Positions 10,400-22,232 of a stretch of DNA of 64,000 nucleotides are shown here, one piece after another. Position numbers and translations under genes: made by a program. Origin of the DNA: Adiantum capillus-veneris (lineage: Eukaryota; Streptophyta; Polypodiopsida; Polypodiales; Pteridaceae); the NCBI GenBank assembly GCA_014529385.2, contig CM043957.1:71383003-71447002 (forward strand), written 5' to 3'. The number at the start of each line of letters is the position of its first letter. The stretch's first letter is position 1. Under the pieces are notes generated by a model. The model did not search any database, was not told the DNA's origin, and saw only the letters and a program-made list of their open reading frames with translations.

Positions 10400-11400
10400 A
10401 CTCTGTATCTACAAACATGTTGTACACAACACTTTGGAGCTCATCCACAAAACTAAATTTTTGCAAAGTTACTACAACTGCACTGTCTAACATGTGACTC
10501 ACTACTCTTCTCTCTAACTGGCAAAGCATCAAAATCCGTCACCACCATCGATAATTGCTCTAGTTGTGCACTCAAGGAGATCTCCTGCTCTACAGGTCTA
10601 GCCTCAAACCTTGCATGCACAACGAGAAAAGTGTCACGTTGCTCATCTGCAAAGTATACTCGCTTAGAGACTGCGGACGTCTGCATGGCAACAGACTCAC
10701 AGAGACTATGGTGTCTCTAACACCAAGAACATAGAGAAGAGTCAAACGAGCACCTCTGTGGCCTCGCGCTATCACAAGAGAAAAACTCTCCTCATCAAGT
10801 AAGACTCACTAATCAACTAGACATGACATCCATGATATCTAGGCTGCGAGATGGAGATAAAACTCCTATGAGCATCAGGCACATACTGAACATCATGGAG
10901 CACAAGCATACTCAAACTGGAAAAGTGCAAATGAATGTCACCCACACCATGAACACCATCTTGTCTCGGAGCAGAAAACGTGCTAAACCACTCCATACAA
11001 GGAGTAACATGATGTAAAGAACTACTATCCAACTGTCAATTGTGAGACAAAGTCCATGAATGTCTAGGTAAACCTGTGGAAGTAGGAGTTTCTATCACAC
11101 TCGTACTCTCACCAACAACCAATGGAAACCTGCACTACCTCCAATGCATGAAACAACGTCTCCTCATGTGTCCTGGTCTACCACAATGCCAACAAACCAC
11201 ATGTTTGTGCCTCTGAGATCTTCCTGATATACCAACTTGTGTATCCAATGACAAACTATCACTGTCTGCAAGATGCCATAATTGAGCACAAAATGAGTCT
11301 AATAGATGAGCCCACACAAAGTGTAAACGCACTATCCACAAGAGCATAACTTGTCAACACAATGCAAAAGAAAACTAGCTGATTAGACATCTGCCACCAA
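10400..11400 (-). pseudogene. Copia gag-protease remnant
   Basis: Minus-strand remnant of a Ty1/copia polyprotein. From the right it shows a gag C-terminus with the zinc knuckle CWHCGRPGHMRRRC (CX2CX4HX4C, about 11170-11210), then a block WQLDSSSLHHVTP (about 11020) matching the copia protease motif, with Ser in place of the Gly of D-S-G. A stretch ending LHDVQYVPDAHRSFISIS (about 10850-10890) is the normal end of the protease region. Frames are broken near 11135 and 10815. No LTR or primer site was found. Adjacent minus-strand open frames (10453-10775) may be further decayed parts. Confidence 0.65.
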
Positions 11401-11720
11401 AACTATGTCAAACATTGCATAAAGCACATAACCCTCTGCCAAAACCAAGAACCAATCATGCATAAATAGTGACCATACGCAATGAGAGTGCAAGCGAAAT
11501 GACCATTCACATAGGCACAAACAAAAACTTGGCTAAAACATCTCTATAGCACCTGTCACAAAGCGCATAAAACTTGGTAAAATTTCGGGAGAGTCTCCTC
11601 TGTAATTGGAGCAAAATCTCAACCATAAAAGTGGGAGAAGCTCTCGACCACTACAAACCGACAAAAATATGTTAACCAAAAGTATGGCAACGTGGGACTA
11701 AACTTCCACAGGTCCTCCAA
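11401..11720. other. Unresolved sequence between copia remnant and LINE-C
   Basis: Probably further decayed gag of the minus-strand copia remnant, or 5' sequence of LINE-C. No motif decides between them. Confidence 0.3.
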
Positions 11721-12380
11721 AAACTTATGGGTAGCTATTTACACTGAACAATCCCATTAATTTTACTATTTTCTCTATTTATGCCCCTAATGAATGATCT
11801 CAGACAAAGTTACAACTTGGTCAAAAGTACAAAATCTACCTCAACCTTGTATGATTGCAGGTGATTTCAACTTGGTATTAGAGACTATTGAATATAGGTG
11901 GAACAAACTTGGTCAAGTGATAGGAGGTTCAAAAAGGTCTAAGTGGACTGCAATGGTAGATAACTTGAAGATTCTAGACATTTCTCAAGATACTGGCTTC
12001 ACTTGGTCTAACAAGCAATAAGGTAACTATTATAGAGTAGCAAGACATGATAGGATATATATGGATTTTGAATTGGCTCATGACTTTTGGAAAACTAACT
12101 GCTGGAAAAATAACTCTCTTATGTTTTTTGATCATGCTGCAGTAATTTTTGAGCTTCATAAGGATGCATGCATATATAGGGCAAGATGGCCTCACGCTAA
12201 TCACTCTTTATTGGTAATTAAATGTGTCAAGGAGAAGATCAGAGGTACTTTTGAATTACCTTTTAATTCTCACTCTTCTACGTTGAAAGCTTGGGGTGTT
12301 GTGAAAAAAACTCAAAGATACTTACAAATTTTAATGCTAGAGCTAGGGGTATTAGAAAAAGTAGAAGAATGATGATTAAG
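11721..12380 (+). pseudogene. LINE-C ORF2, endonuclease part
   Basis: Third LINE, + strand. A FSIYAPNE-like block (about 11770-11795) is the endonuclease N/IYAP motif, followed by PCMIAGDFNLV (about 11845), SKWTAMVDNL and DTGFTWSNKQ (about 11990), RIYMDFELA and a FFDHAAVIFEL block with the conserved S/F-DH motif (about 12130). These are EEP endonuclease blocks in order. Stops interrupt at about 11796 and 12019. It differs clearly from LINE-A and is a separate family or lineage. Confidence 0.8.
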
Positions 12381-13880
12381 AATAGGATGTCTTCTCTAAA
12401 GACTTTTGTCTCACCTGATAGTCCTCCTCCCCTTTCCCTCTTAGAGCTTGGAAGGTAGGAGATCCTAACTACAAGGGATTCTATGTCCTGGACCAAAGAA
12501 TACTGGCCTTGTAAAATTGACACTCTTGGCAAGAATATGTTCAGCCTTATCAAAAGGAAAAAGGCTAAGGAATTTATCCATTTTCTCAAGAATAATGAGG
12601 GCAATATTGCTATATCCCACAAAATAAACTCTGTTGGTTGACAAAGATTATTTATTAGCTTCTTTCAACTCTTCCCGAGGGACTGGTCAAACACAAGCCG
12701 AGGCTTGCATTGTTAGAATAAGGAAAACGATGGTGATCCATCTATGGCTAGAATGATCATACCATCCTCTCACAGAGGGGGAGTTGAGGAATACCATTGA
12801 AGTTCTAAAACAAGGAAAATCACCTGGTCTAGATGGTCGGCCCAATGAGTTCTTTCAACATTGCAAGGGCTTTATCACTCCTCATCTGATGAAGTTTTGA
12901 CAAGAAGCCTTGAAGTTTGGAGCTCTCCCCTCTTCTTTGAACACTTATGTCATTAAGCTCATTCACAAAAGGGGGGGAAGGAGGACTTAGGGAAATGGAG
13001 ACCCATTACAAGTCTGACTTTTGCATATAAAATTTTTGCCCTAGCTCTAGCAAGAAGGCTTAGTCCTACCATGCATGTACTGAGAAAAAAGGATTTAAAA
13101 AGGGAAGATTCATTTTGGATGCAATTATTACTCTGTGGGAAGCTTTAGGTTATGCAAAAGAATCTGAACAATTGTTCATTTTTTCAAAATTGATTTTGAT
13201 AAGGCCTATGATAGAATGGAATGGGACTTTATTTTTCAATCTCTGCATGACATTGGCTTTTGTAAAATGTTCACAAGATTCATTCAGGTTCTCTTTGGTA
13301 ATGCCTCAAAGATAACCTTAAGTGATGATTTGACTGATTCCATCCCCCTACAGAGATCCATTAGATAGTGCTATCCAATTGCTCGTCTCTTGTATGCTAT
13401 TTGTTCAAATGCCCTTGGCTCGATGGTTAAACATGCCATGGAATAGGGACAAATTAAAGAAATTGACATCCATGTAGATAGAATAAAGCTTTGTCTTGAA
13501 CAATTTTCATATGATACAAATGCTATGGTGCACAATGATCAGCAGTCCATTGAATGCTTTTGGTAGTGCCTCGATACCTTCTGTGATGCTACTGGATCTG
13601 TCATCAACCTTTCCAAAATTGGACACAAATCCTCTTTAGGTTTTGTCCCTACATTTGTGACATATACAAGATCCTCCCTGATAGTGGAAAGTCAGATCTT
13701 CAGACTTTTGGGAATACCCATGGGCTTCAAGGTCTGATTCAACCAAAGATGGAAATAGGTTCTTAGCAAGATCAGATTTAAAATATCTAGGCATGGACAT
13801 CATTCTTTGTTACCAAGAAGAGCATTTGTTCTCTACCACTATATTATACCCTCATTAAATGTTTTTCTGCCATGTTGACA
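12381..13880 (+). pseudogene. LINE-C ORF2, reverse transcriptase part
   Basis: RT of the same LINE. EGELRNTIEVLKQGKSPGLDGRPNEFF (about 12775-12850) is the classical RT entry motif. KIDFDKAYDRMEWDF (about 13185) keeps the first catalytic Asp, and a SIPLQRSIR-CYPIARLLYAI block follows at about 13340. The box expected to be (Y/F)ADD near 13505 reads SYDT, so the active site is damaged. SKIGHKSS and a GIPMGFK block (about 13610-13730) are the usual following elements. Several frameshifts and stops. No zf-RVT region or A-tail was found, so the 3' end appears lost. Confidence 0.8.
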
Positions 13881-14458
13881 GCCTGCTAAATACTAGCTTG
13901 AGAAGGCTTTCTCCCTTTTCAAGGGAGCACCGGCTGTACCATCTCCAAATGGATACACCGTGATCTCTGACATCCCTCCCTCAAATTTTTGGCCAACTAA
14001 TAACCCTCCGAAATCCACCCACCCATCAAACCGTTTGATAAATGCACCTTTCGAAGATAGTACTATGATACTAGAAAACAGTATTCCAAACATGTCAAAC
14101 CAAGAATAACTTTCGAACATTTGAAAGCAAAATGCAAATTTTTGCATACCCTTGCAAGTGTGCATTTATCAGGTCGTTCCCACCTTTTTCCTTTTTAGAG
14201 TATTTTACTTTCTTTTTCTAGTATTAGTACAATTATCTAGTTATCTTTCAAGCAATCACATATACTCCTCCAGGCATATCCCTATCCTCTTCCCAAGACT
14301 TGGGTATCCTGTGTCCTGTGCAACGTGTGGAGGCGGCACCATGACACAATTTCCAATTCTTATTTTTCTTTATCTTGTGTGGGAAAGGCTTACAAAAATA
14401 ATCTACTCTAGATTCTTTTTAAATCAATTAGGTTCTTAGCCTTGCCAATGTTCCTTTT
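13881..14458. other. Flank of copia-1 insertion, no gene recognised
   Basis: One 90-codon minus-strand open frame (13893-14165) has no recognisable domain. The last five bases, CTTTT (14454-14458), are the left copy of the copia-1 target-site duplication. Confidence 0.4.
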
Positions 14459-14676
14459 TGTTACCATATACCTATGGTAGTGATGTCTGTGAACACACTT
14501 AGGACCTCCGTGGAATTTTTCCCTCTTTAGGAGGTTTCCCCCCCTGTGCATTGTATACACGCCCATCATTCTAGGGCTATCTATTTTTCCATTGCACACT
14601 AAGTAATATACTCTCGGTTGTGTGCACTTCGTCTTCTCCAAGCTATGTGTGTTTTCTTGCAACCCTAATTTCAACA
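14459..14676 (+). repeat. Copia-1 5' LTR
   Basis: Starts TGTTACCATA and ends TTTCAACA. Same sequence as 30079-30305 with about 10% differences and a 9-bp indel. Confidence 0.93.
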
Positions 14677-14678
14677 AT

Positions 14679-14690
14679 TGGTATCAAAGC
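14679..14690 (+). other. Copia-1 primer-binding site
   Basis: TGGTATCAAAGC lies two bases after the LTR. It is complementary, with one mismatch, to the 3' end of plant initiator tRNA-Met (usual site TGGTATCAGAGC). Confidence 0.88.
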
Positions 14691-14948
14691 AGGTTGCGTC
14701 CTCCCGGGCTTAGTCGCTAGCAGCTTTAGCACACGCCTTCTCACTTCCTTCGATTGGCAAGCATTTGCAGGTCGAATTTTTTTTTGGATAGCTCAAAGAG
14801 CTAAGTCTGCTCAGATTTATGATTTGGACTCATTTTGGCGTCCATTTCCACTACAGGCAATATTGCACATGCTATTTTGCCATTTTGTGCAAATTTTTTG
14901 TGAGTGTTGTTTTGTGTATAACATGTCCCTTACAATCTTCTATGGTTT

Positions 14949-15660
14949 GTGCTATATAGCACATGTTGTTCCCGCTTCCTTTCTGGGGACAATTACCCTA
15001 TGTGGGCTTACATGATGCAAAATGTTCTTGTGTCAAAGGGCGTGTGGAATATTGTGAAGGGCATTGATGTACGTCTTGGTTCTAAGGATGTAGGTGATGT
15101 TGAGGATGTAGGTGATGTTGAGGATGTTGCAGGTCTTGCTGCAAGGATTGCTGTTGTTAGAGTTATTTTGCCTACAACAAAACAAGCTCGTTGGGATGTT
15201 AAAGATACGTAAGCTCATGCATTGATTGCGTTGTCTAGGAAGCACACCATTACTCCTCACATTTGTTCAACAAAATCTACAAAACAAGCTTGGGATATTC
15301 TGGCTCGACTTTATGCAAGCCACAATGAGGAAAAAATTCCATTGCTGCGTAAAGAGTTGGAGTCGAAGATTATGCATGAGGAAGATGATATGGACACTTT
15401 CCTTGCTAGTGTCAAGGATATCAATGAGCAACTTATTTTTGCAAATGAGTCATTTAAGACAGTTCCCTTGTGCAGACTATTCTTGATGCCTTGTCAGATT
15501 CTTACCAGACTTTTGCTAGTACTTGGAGACTTATGACCCAAGAAAATCTTGAAGTTGTCAAGTTTGATGCATTGTGCACATTGCTGTTGCAAGAGTCACT
15601 TTCCAAAAAAAAAAGACTAGACAACGTGCAGTTGAACATGCTTTTATTGCTGCTCAAAGA
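14949..15660 (+). pseudogene. Copia-1 gag
   Basis: Nucleocapsid precursor of copia-1. GDNYPMWAYMMQNVLVSKG (about 14990-15045) is the usual gag opening (G-NY-W). The run from AHALIALSRKHTI through TKQAWDILARLY (about 15215-15320) to LESKIMHEEDDMDTFLASV (about 15355-15415) matches the UBN2-type gag core. A duplicated VGDVEDVGDVEDV patch (about 15088-15125) looks like local slippage. Stops at about 15210 and frame changes near 15470 and 15600 break it. The zinc knuckle is not present. Confidence 0.82.
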
Positions 15661-15719
15661 AAGGTTGGTAACTACAGTGCAACCACTTCTTATGGTTCTT
15701 CTATGGTTCTTCTTATGGT

Positions 15720-16779
15720 TCTTTTGTCTGTATCTGCACTTGCTAGACTTGGTCTTGTAGTCAAATTTGTGGATGACAAATGTATTGTACATGATTTCAG
15801 TTTCGTTGTTGCATCTGGCATTTTATGCCGTGGGCAGAATTTTGCAAATGCAGTAAGGCTATTTTAGATGCAAAACTTTGGCATGCACGTTTTGGTCACC
15901 TGAATTTTGCCAGTTTGCTGCGTTTACAAAAATCTGATATGGTTGCTTCTTTGCCGCCTCTTGAAGCACCTGTCAAACATCTTTGTGAAGGCTTTATTTT
16001 GGGTAAGATGCAGCGTTCGAAGTTTCCAAAGGATGGTTTAGTAAGGGCCACATGCAGGCTGCAACTTGTGCATAGTGATGGTTGTGGGCCCATGCAAACT
16101 CCATCCTTGGGAAACTACCTTTACTTTGTGACTTTCATTGATGATCACTCCAGGCACGCATGGGCATTTCCGCTTAAAGTTAAGTCCAAAGTATTTATGT
16201 GCTTCAAAAAATTTATACCTATGGCTGAAAATACCTCGAAATGTACTATGGGTACCCTCCGCTCCAATCGAGGGGGAGTATATGTCTCATGAATTTAATA
16301 CATTTTTGGCTAGTCGTGGGATAAAACACCAATGTATAGTGCCTTATAAGCCTCAGCAAAATGGTGTTGTTGAGAGAAAAAACAAGTCACTTATAGAAAT
16401 GGCACGATGTATGGTCAAAAGTCAAGCTTTGCCACATTCTTCTTGACTTGAGGCCATCATGTGTGCCACTTATGTTCTAAACAGGTGTCGTACGAGAGCT
16501 TTGCAGTCTATTACTCCATATGAAGCATGGCATGATAGAAAGCCTGTTATTGAGCACTTACATGGTTTTGGCTATTTGGCATATGTTTTGGTGCCACAAA
16601 CACGACGTAGAAAATTGGATGATAATGTTGTCAAATGTATTTTTGTTGGTTATAGTGCTAAAAGCAAAGGTTACAGATTGTATCATCCGCAAACAAAGCG
16701 TATCTTGGTCTCACGGGATGTTTTTTTGTGGAAGATTTTGTTCAGCCCTTGCTGTCATGTATTGAAGACAGTAAGGTAA
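15720..16779 (+). pseudogene. Copia-1 integrase
   Basis: Begins with the end of the protease/pre-integrase region (LARLGLVVKFVDDKC, about 15738), then LWHARFGHLNFASLL (HX3H-type zinc site, about 15876), VHSDGCGPMQTPSLG (first catalytic Asp, about 16070), FVTFIDDHSRHAWAF, and YKPQQNGVVERKNKSL (catalytic Glu, about 16345-16385). The second catalytic region reads RSNRGGVYVS where SDNGGEY is expected, so the Asp is lost. The GKP-type block HDRKPVIEHLHGFGYLAYV and the KCIFVGYSAKSKGYRLY tail (about 16520-16690) follow. Stops occur near 16290 and 16445. Residues between gag and this block that should hold CCHC and protease are absent. Confidence 0.88.
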
Positions 16780-17099
16780 GCTCACAGGACATGTATCACA
16801 CTTTGTTGCCTCTTTTTAGTGGTTGAAGTACAAATGTAAATTCCAATGAGGCAAATGTACAGCCTATGGGGGGTTTTTGAAAATGTTACAGATCAGCCTA
16901 TGACTGATGTAGATGTACATGATGTACTTGATGAGGAAAGGGCTAAAAATGAACAGGCTAGAGGTATGCCAAAATGGCTGGTGCATACATTGCGTGACAG
17001 TGAATTGGATGCACGTTTGTCTAGTCGTACCATTCAGGTTCTCACCATGCATCTTATGAATCAGATTGCTATGCTTTGGCTGTGTATAGCTTACTTGAT

Positions 17100-18175
17100 G
17101 TTAAGGAACCTCTATCTTTTGATAGAGCACAAAATTCAGAAAATTGGATGGCTACCATGCAATCAGAATATGATGCACTTATAGAAAATGACACATGGAC
17201 TTTATGTGACTTGCCTCCTGGAAAAAGGCCATAGGTATGAAGTGGGTTTACAAGTTGAAACGCAAGCCGGATGGTGAGATTGATCGCTATAAGGCTCGAC
17301 TTGTTGCAAAGGGTTATGCACAACAAAAAGGCATAGATTATGAAGAGACTTTTTCTCCCACTTGTCGTATGACTACTGTGCATTTTCTATGTGCATTGGC
17401 AGCTCATTTTGGTTGGGATGTACATCAATCAGACATTGTTACTACTTTCTTGAATGCTGACATATTTGAGGAAGTTTATGCTAAGGAAGGGCAAGAGGAT
17501 AAGGTGTGCAAATGTAACAAAGCTTTGTATGGGTTTAGGCAATCTCCTTGTGCTTGGTATGAGAAGGCTGACACTCATTTGGTCAAATGAGGCTTTTGTA
17601 ACAGTCCAATAGAAAGCACATTGTATGTAAAGCGTGAGGGTGATGTACTTCTCATTGTGGTTCTTTATGTAGATGATTTGTTGATCACTGGACCGAATGA
17701 AAGACATATTGCTGAATTTAAGGTTGGTTTGAATTCTACTTTAAAAATGAAAGATTTGGGGCTGTTGCATCATTACTTGGGTATACAATTTAAGTAGTGT
17801 GATGGTGGTATTGCCTTGCTTCAGAAAAGTTACATAGAGACATTGCTATGTAAGTTTGGACTTGAGGATTTCAAACCTACTACCACTCCTATGGGAACAA
17901 GTTTGAAATTGAGTCTTCATGATGCTAGTGATCCTGTAGATGTCACTCTTTACCACGCTGTTGTTAGATGCCTCATTTATGTATGCAACAAGAGGCCAAA
18001 TATTCAGGTTGTAGTCTCACAGGTCATCAAATTTATGCATAGCCCAGGGTCTAAGCATTGGCAGGTTGTCAAGAGGATTTTTCGCTACTTGAGTGGCACT
18101 TTACATCTTGGCTTGTTTTCTCCCAGGGGGGGATCATTGCCGCCATACTTACATGCTTTCTTGTAATGGTTGAGC
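17100..18175 (+). pseudogene. Copia-1 reverse transcriptase and start of RNase H
   Basis: WMATMQSEYDALIENDTW (about 17145), MKWVYKLKRKPDGEIDRYKARLVAKGY (about 17237-17315), GWDVHQSDIVTTFLNAD (about 17415) and LYGFRQSP lead to the active site VLYVDDLLITG (about 17660), which is intact. HHYLGIQF, SYIETLLCKFGLED and the later RVVSQVIKFMHSP-like and HWQVVKRIFRYLSGT blocks follow. Stops lie at about 17233, 17588 and 17795. The frame reaches WLSK at 18167-18178, where the gypsy element interrupts it; RNase H resumes at 29623 with KKPIVATSSCEAEY. Confidence 0.9.
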
Positions 18176-18180
18176 AAGAA

Positions 18181-18306
18181 TAATGTAAGGACATGGGTCC
18201 TATGGGCAAGGCCATCGGCACAGTCGAACAGTGTGTATGCCAGGGGGAGGCTATAAGATAGCAGGGTTGGGTGGAGACTAGCACATGCATTACCACTGCC
18301 CTTTCA
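18181..18306 (+). repeat. Gypsy 5' LTR (short)
   Basis: About 126 bp, TAATGTAAGGACATGGG to CCCTTTCA, matching 29497-29622. The duplication AAGAA ends at 18180, so the LTR start reads TAATG rather than TG; the true start may be three bases inward with local drift. No clear tRNA-complementary primer site follows; the next bases are TCAGTATCTGAGC. Confidence 0.78.
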
Positions 18307-18368
18307 TCAGTATCTGAGCTTTTTTTGGAGAAGAGAAAAATCAGGTTGCATGCGCATGCGACGCACTG

Positions 18369-18550
18369 CTTCTCTCCCATGTTCCGCAGACAGCGACGTC
18401 TCCGCTATGCAGCAAAAGAAGATAGGCATGCTTCCTGTGTGCGGCACGTGGACAGACAGCTTCTCTCCCGCGTGCCGCAGACAGTGACGTCTCCGTCGTG
18501 CTGCAAAAGAAGACAGGCATGCTTTATGTGTGCAGCGCGTGGATAGACAG
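18369..18550. repeat. Two 91-bp tandem copies in the gypsy 5' leader
   Basis: CTTCTCTCCC...AGACAG units at 18369-18459 and 18460-18550, similar apart from about a dozen base changes. Located between the LTR and gag. Confidence 0.88.
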
Positions 18551-19116
18551 TGATAGCGCGGCCACCCCATCTACGACCACCAAGGCAAGCGACCAAGGCA
18601 AACTCGACCAGCAACTCTAGGCACCAAGGCTCCAAAGGCTTCCGTTGGTTGTGCACGTAGGAAGGCCCTCTTAACCCTTGCATGAAGGAGGGTTGAACAC
18701 ACCCCATGAGGGTAAGAGGCCAACTCTTTACCATCAAACTATTGACCCTTGTTGTGTATAACAAAGAAATATAGCATGCTTGTGTTGAAAGGAAAACTAG
18801 AAGGAAAGGGAAAGCTTCAAACTTCAAAGAAGTAGCTTCACCCTTCCTTTTCACTTCTTGGAGGAAGGCACGTTTTCCTCCAAAAATTCTTTTTTCCTCA
18901 AGGAGGTAGCTTCAAAGTGAACAAAAGCCGTCACAAAAACGATGGGTTTTTGTGAAGAATCAACAAAGGTGTTCTTACAACGAACGACACGTGAAGCGCT
19001 CCAATTTCTGCAAGGCGAGGTTTGCATGCAATGCAAATTGCGGAGCATACAAAACACAAAGACTTCAATTTCACAAGGTACAAGTTGACATTTTTTTTCT
19101 CTCTTTGTATTAGTGT

Positions 19117-20230
19117 GTGTTTACCATGGCCAGTGAGGATATCCCACATGCACACACGTATGATTTTGAGCACGTAGATCAAAATGAGGACACCACAGGT
19201 GCGGCTGACACTAATATGCATGATGGCGATGATCTAGGAGATCATGGCCTTGTAGATATGGGTGCTTTCAAGACTTTGGAACATTGCCAAAGTGTACTTG
19301 AAAGCAACCTCTCTGCACTCAATGCAAATGTTACCAATCTTACAGAGTTAGTTGTGAAATTTATGAATTCACAGACGACTCAAGGAGCCACAAGTGGCAC
19401 GGTTCAAGGGAGCCAAGCTCGCACCACTCAAGGAGTCCAAGAGACAAGTGATGCACAAGATGCAGAAGGTAGAAATGCATTACTTAAGAATATCACCATT
19501 CCTGAGTTTCACGGGGAAGAGCGTGATCGCAACAAGGATGCGGTCAGTACGTTCTTACACAAATGGAGTGATATTCATAGATTGAGACACACCCCGGATA
19601 TAAAGACTGCTGTGGAAACAAGTCTATCTCTTAAAGGCAAGGCCTATAAGTGGTGGATGACATTTCCAATAGATGACCGTCCTCCGTCTTGGGCTGCACT
19701 TCAAGCTTCTTTCTCCAAAGAGTTTTTAAACTCCAATGAAGAAGATAAGAATTGGTTAGCATGGGATGCATGCCGTATGTCTAGCCTTTCTCTCACACAG
19801 TACCTTTCAAAGTATCAAGAAATCATATTTAATAGGGGTCTTGACAAAGACTAGCGTCTTCATGTCAAGACCCAACATCCAAAAACTTTGGAAGAAGCCA
19901 TCAGTCATGCCTAAAAATATGATGATGACCAAGAGAGGAAAGGAAATGTTCCCTACACTAAGAATAATTTTGCTAAGAGCAATGTGGCTAAGAGCCGATG
20001 GCGAGGTAGATCTCCCACACGTTCCAAGAGGAATAAGAGACAATCTACCTCTCCATGCCCACAAGAGGCTAAGAAGCCTTAGCACTCACACGATACTCCA
20101 CGTGAGCCTCTCAGCATTGCCGATTTTGAGCGTGCGAAGAAACACAATTTTTGTTTTAGATGTCTTTCGGACCAACATAACAAGAAAGATTCTCCTCTTT
20201 TGCAAGGCAAAGAAAAGGCCATGCACATGC
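19117..20230 (+). pseudogene. Gypsy gag
   Basis: Starts at an ATG (19123, MASEDIPHAHTY) with an acidic N-terminus. The retrotransposon gag core runs from LLKNITIPEFHGEERDRN (about 19480) through FLHKWSDIHRLRHTPDIKTA and LKGKAYKWWMTFP (about 19632) to SLTQYLSKYQEIIFNRGLD (about 19790-19850). A TAG at 19852-19854 breaks the frame. Further on, HNFCFRCLSDQHNKKDS (about 20138-20180) is a zinc knuckle whose last Cys is replaced by Ser. The 245-codon first part is uninterrupted. Confidence 0.85.
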
Positions 20231-20329
20231 CTCACATTAGATTCATCTCTTAAATATTGTGATGCAGAGGTTCTTCATATGGAAGAAAAGAACAAATGTT
20301 GTGTGCTTGCTTCAATGTGGCAGCCCACC

Positions 20330-20752
20330 TTTGGCCCCCATGATTTGATTTGTATGCATGACACTATTAACGGACAACGTGTTCGTATTTTAGTGGATGA
20401 TGGTGCAACTCATAACTTCTTGAACTATAAGCTAGTCAAGAAATTGAAGCTTATACAGACTCCCTACTCTCACAAGTATGTAGTGGAGTAGATGTCTAGG
20501 AATGATAAAGAAGTATGGGACACGATAGTTCAAGGGGTTGAGCTTATTGTTCAAGAGAATACGATGACCCTTGACTTCCAAGTTATGAACATGGACCGTG
20601 CTAATGTAGGTTTAGGACGGGAGTGGCTGCATGGTTTAGGAAACACATTGCACACTAGTTATGAACACAACTTCTTATCCTTTATGGCCAATGGTAAACG
20701 TGTGCTTTTGCTTGGTAAAAAAAAAAAACATATGCACCTCTTATATGTATAG
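20330..20752 (+). pseudogene. Gypsy aspartic protease
   Basis: INGQRVRILVDDGATHNFLN (about 20370-20425) is the retroviral-type protease active site with DDG where D-S/T-G is usual. LDFQVMNMDRANVGLGREWLHGLG (about 20572-20640) matches the following ILG-W-L block. A TAG at 20489-20491 separates the two parts. Confidence 0.8.
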
Positions 20753-21029
20753 CCGAGCTTTCTATTTTGCAGAAATCATATTTAATAGATGAAGTCCTTT
20801 TGTGTTATTGCTTGCCTCCAAGTCTTGTGAATTCTCAAGAGCAAACTGCGGTGAATTCTAGTAATGGTATGCAAAGTGCAATGAATTCTACTGATAAACA
20901 AAGTGTTAACAAATCTAACAAGAAAAGTGCTCTCAATTTTAATTCTATAGAGCAACATGTAATTGTTGTAAAACAAACATTACAGGAATTACAAGATTCT
21001 CCGTCCTAGCATAACTCTAGTTTACTTTC

Positions 21030-21425
21030 TCCTTTTGCACGGAAAAAGGTAACTCACTTACTCACGGAGTATAGTGATGTGTTATCAAGTGATTTACCAC
21101 CAGGTTTACCCCCTACACGTGATATGTAGCATGGCATAGATGTCTTACCAGGCACTAAACCGGTGAGTAAACCACCTTATCGTATGAGTACTAAAGAAGC
21201 CAAGGAGGTTGAGAGTCAGTTGGCTGACTACCTCGCTCATGGTTTCATTAGACCTAGCACTTCGCCTTGGGCATCACCAATTCTATTGGTAAAAAAGAAA
21301 GATGGTACTATGCACATGTGCGTAGATTATCACGGATTGAATGTGATAACCATCAAGAACAAGTATCCTCTGCCTCGAATGGATGAAATGTTTGATCAAA
21401 TCCACGGGGCAAGATACTATACAAA
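21030..21425 (+). pseudogene. Gypsy reverse transcriptase, N-terminal part
   Basis: LPPGLPPTR-like leader (about 21095), then [40 protein letters not shown] (about 21250-21305), [25 protein letters not shown] and QIHGARYYT. The coding frame is cut at 21425 by copia-2 and resumes at 26897 with KIDLRSRYHQ. The five bases ACAAA just before the cut (21421-21425) are duplicated at 26897-26901. Confidence 0.92.
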
Positions 21426-21493
21426 TGTTAGGAAATATGCCGTAGCTAAATAGATATTTGAGTAGATTACTTAATGTTTCACACACAAGAGAT

Positions 21494-21539
<46 letters not shown>

Positions 21540-22172
21540 ACACAATATACGTGGTTCACCCAATGTGGGCTACGTCCACAGGAAAGCAGCCACTCAATGG
21601 CTTTAGTGCTTCAAAACAAGAAGTAGTTTACAAAAGGATTATACCCTTGATAGAGCTCCCGCTTTGCTTCACTCTCACCACCTCACACCCAACTTATTGC
21701 ATCAACTTCACACTATAAAATGTGTGTAGAAATGGCCTCCTTATATAGGCCAAAAGGGCTGCCCTCTCTCATGAGAGGCAGCCATGTGTAGCCGCCCTTG
21801 TGTAAATAAGTCCAAATCGGACCCTCCAATCCCCCATGTGTGGCCGCCCTTGAGAAGACAAGTCCGCTTTTGAATTCGGCCACCGGCCACCGGCCATTGA
21901 CTACCACGGCCACCGGCCAACCGATCGGTCGTTTTTCGGCCACTTTCTAGTCGCCGTCCGGCCATAATATTCCAGCGAAAAGGAATATTCCGGCAAGAGA
22001 AAAAAAAAGTCTCGGGGGCCCTAAAGTTGCCCCTGAATTTTGGCTGTGAAATTTTTTATTTCCGGCGAGTGATTTTCCTTCACGCACGATGGCTTCTCCT
22101 CATAATGGGGGCCTTACAAATGTACGTTTTTACCACAAAATTACAAGGGGTAAATCAGCTCCATACTTAACA
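21426..22172 (-). repeat. Copia-2 3' LTR
   Basis: On + it starts TGTTAGGAAATATG and ends CCATACTTAACA. Compared with the other LTR it carries about 21 extra bases near 21456-21477, a much longer (GA)n tract (21494-21537, 44 nt against about 17 nt) and a short deletion near 22015. Confidence 0.95.
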
Positions 22173-22190
22173 ATCTCCCACTTGGAGACT
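22173..22190 (-). other. Copia-2 polypurine tract
   Basis: On the minus strand CCAAGTGGGAGATT directly precedes the 3' LTR, the usual position and composition for the plus-strand primer. Confidence 0.8.
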
Positions 22191-22232
22191 GATCTCCAAA
22201 CCAAACCTGTGACTGCTTTCCATCCTGGCTTC

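Noticed and set aside
13893-14165. 90-codon minus-strand open frame before copia-1
   Set aside because: No motif, and no repeat or promoter signal that would support a gene.
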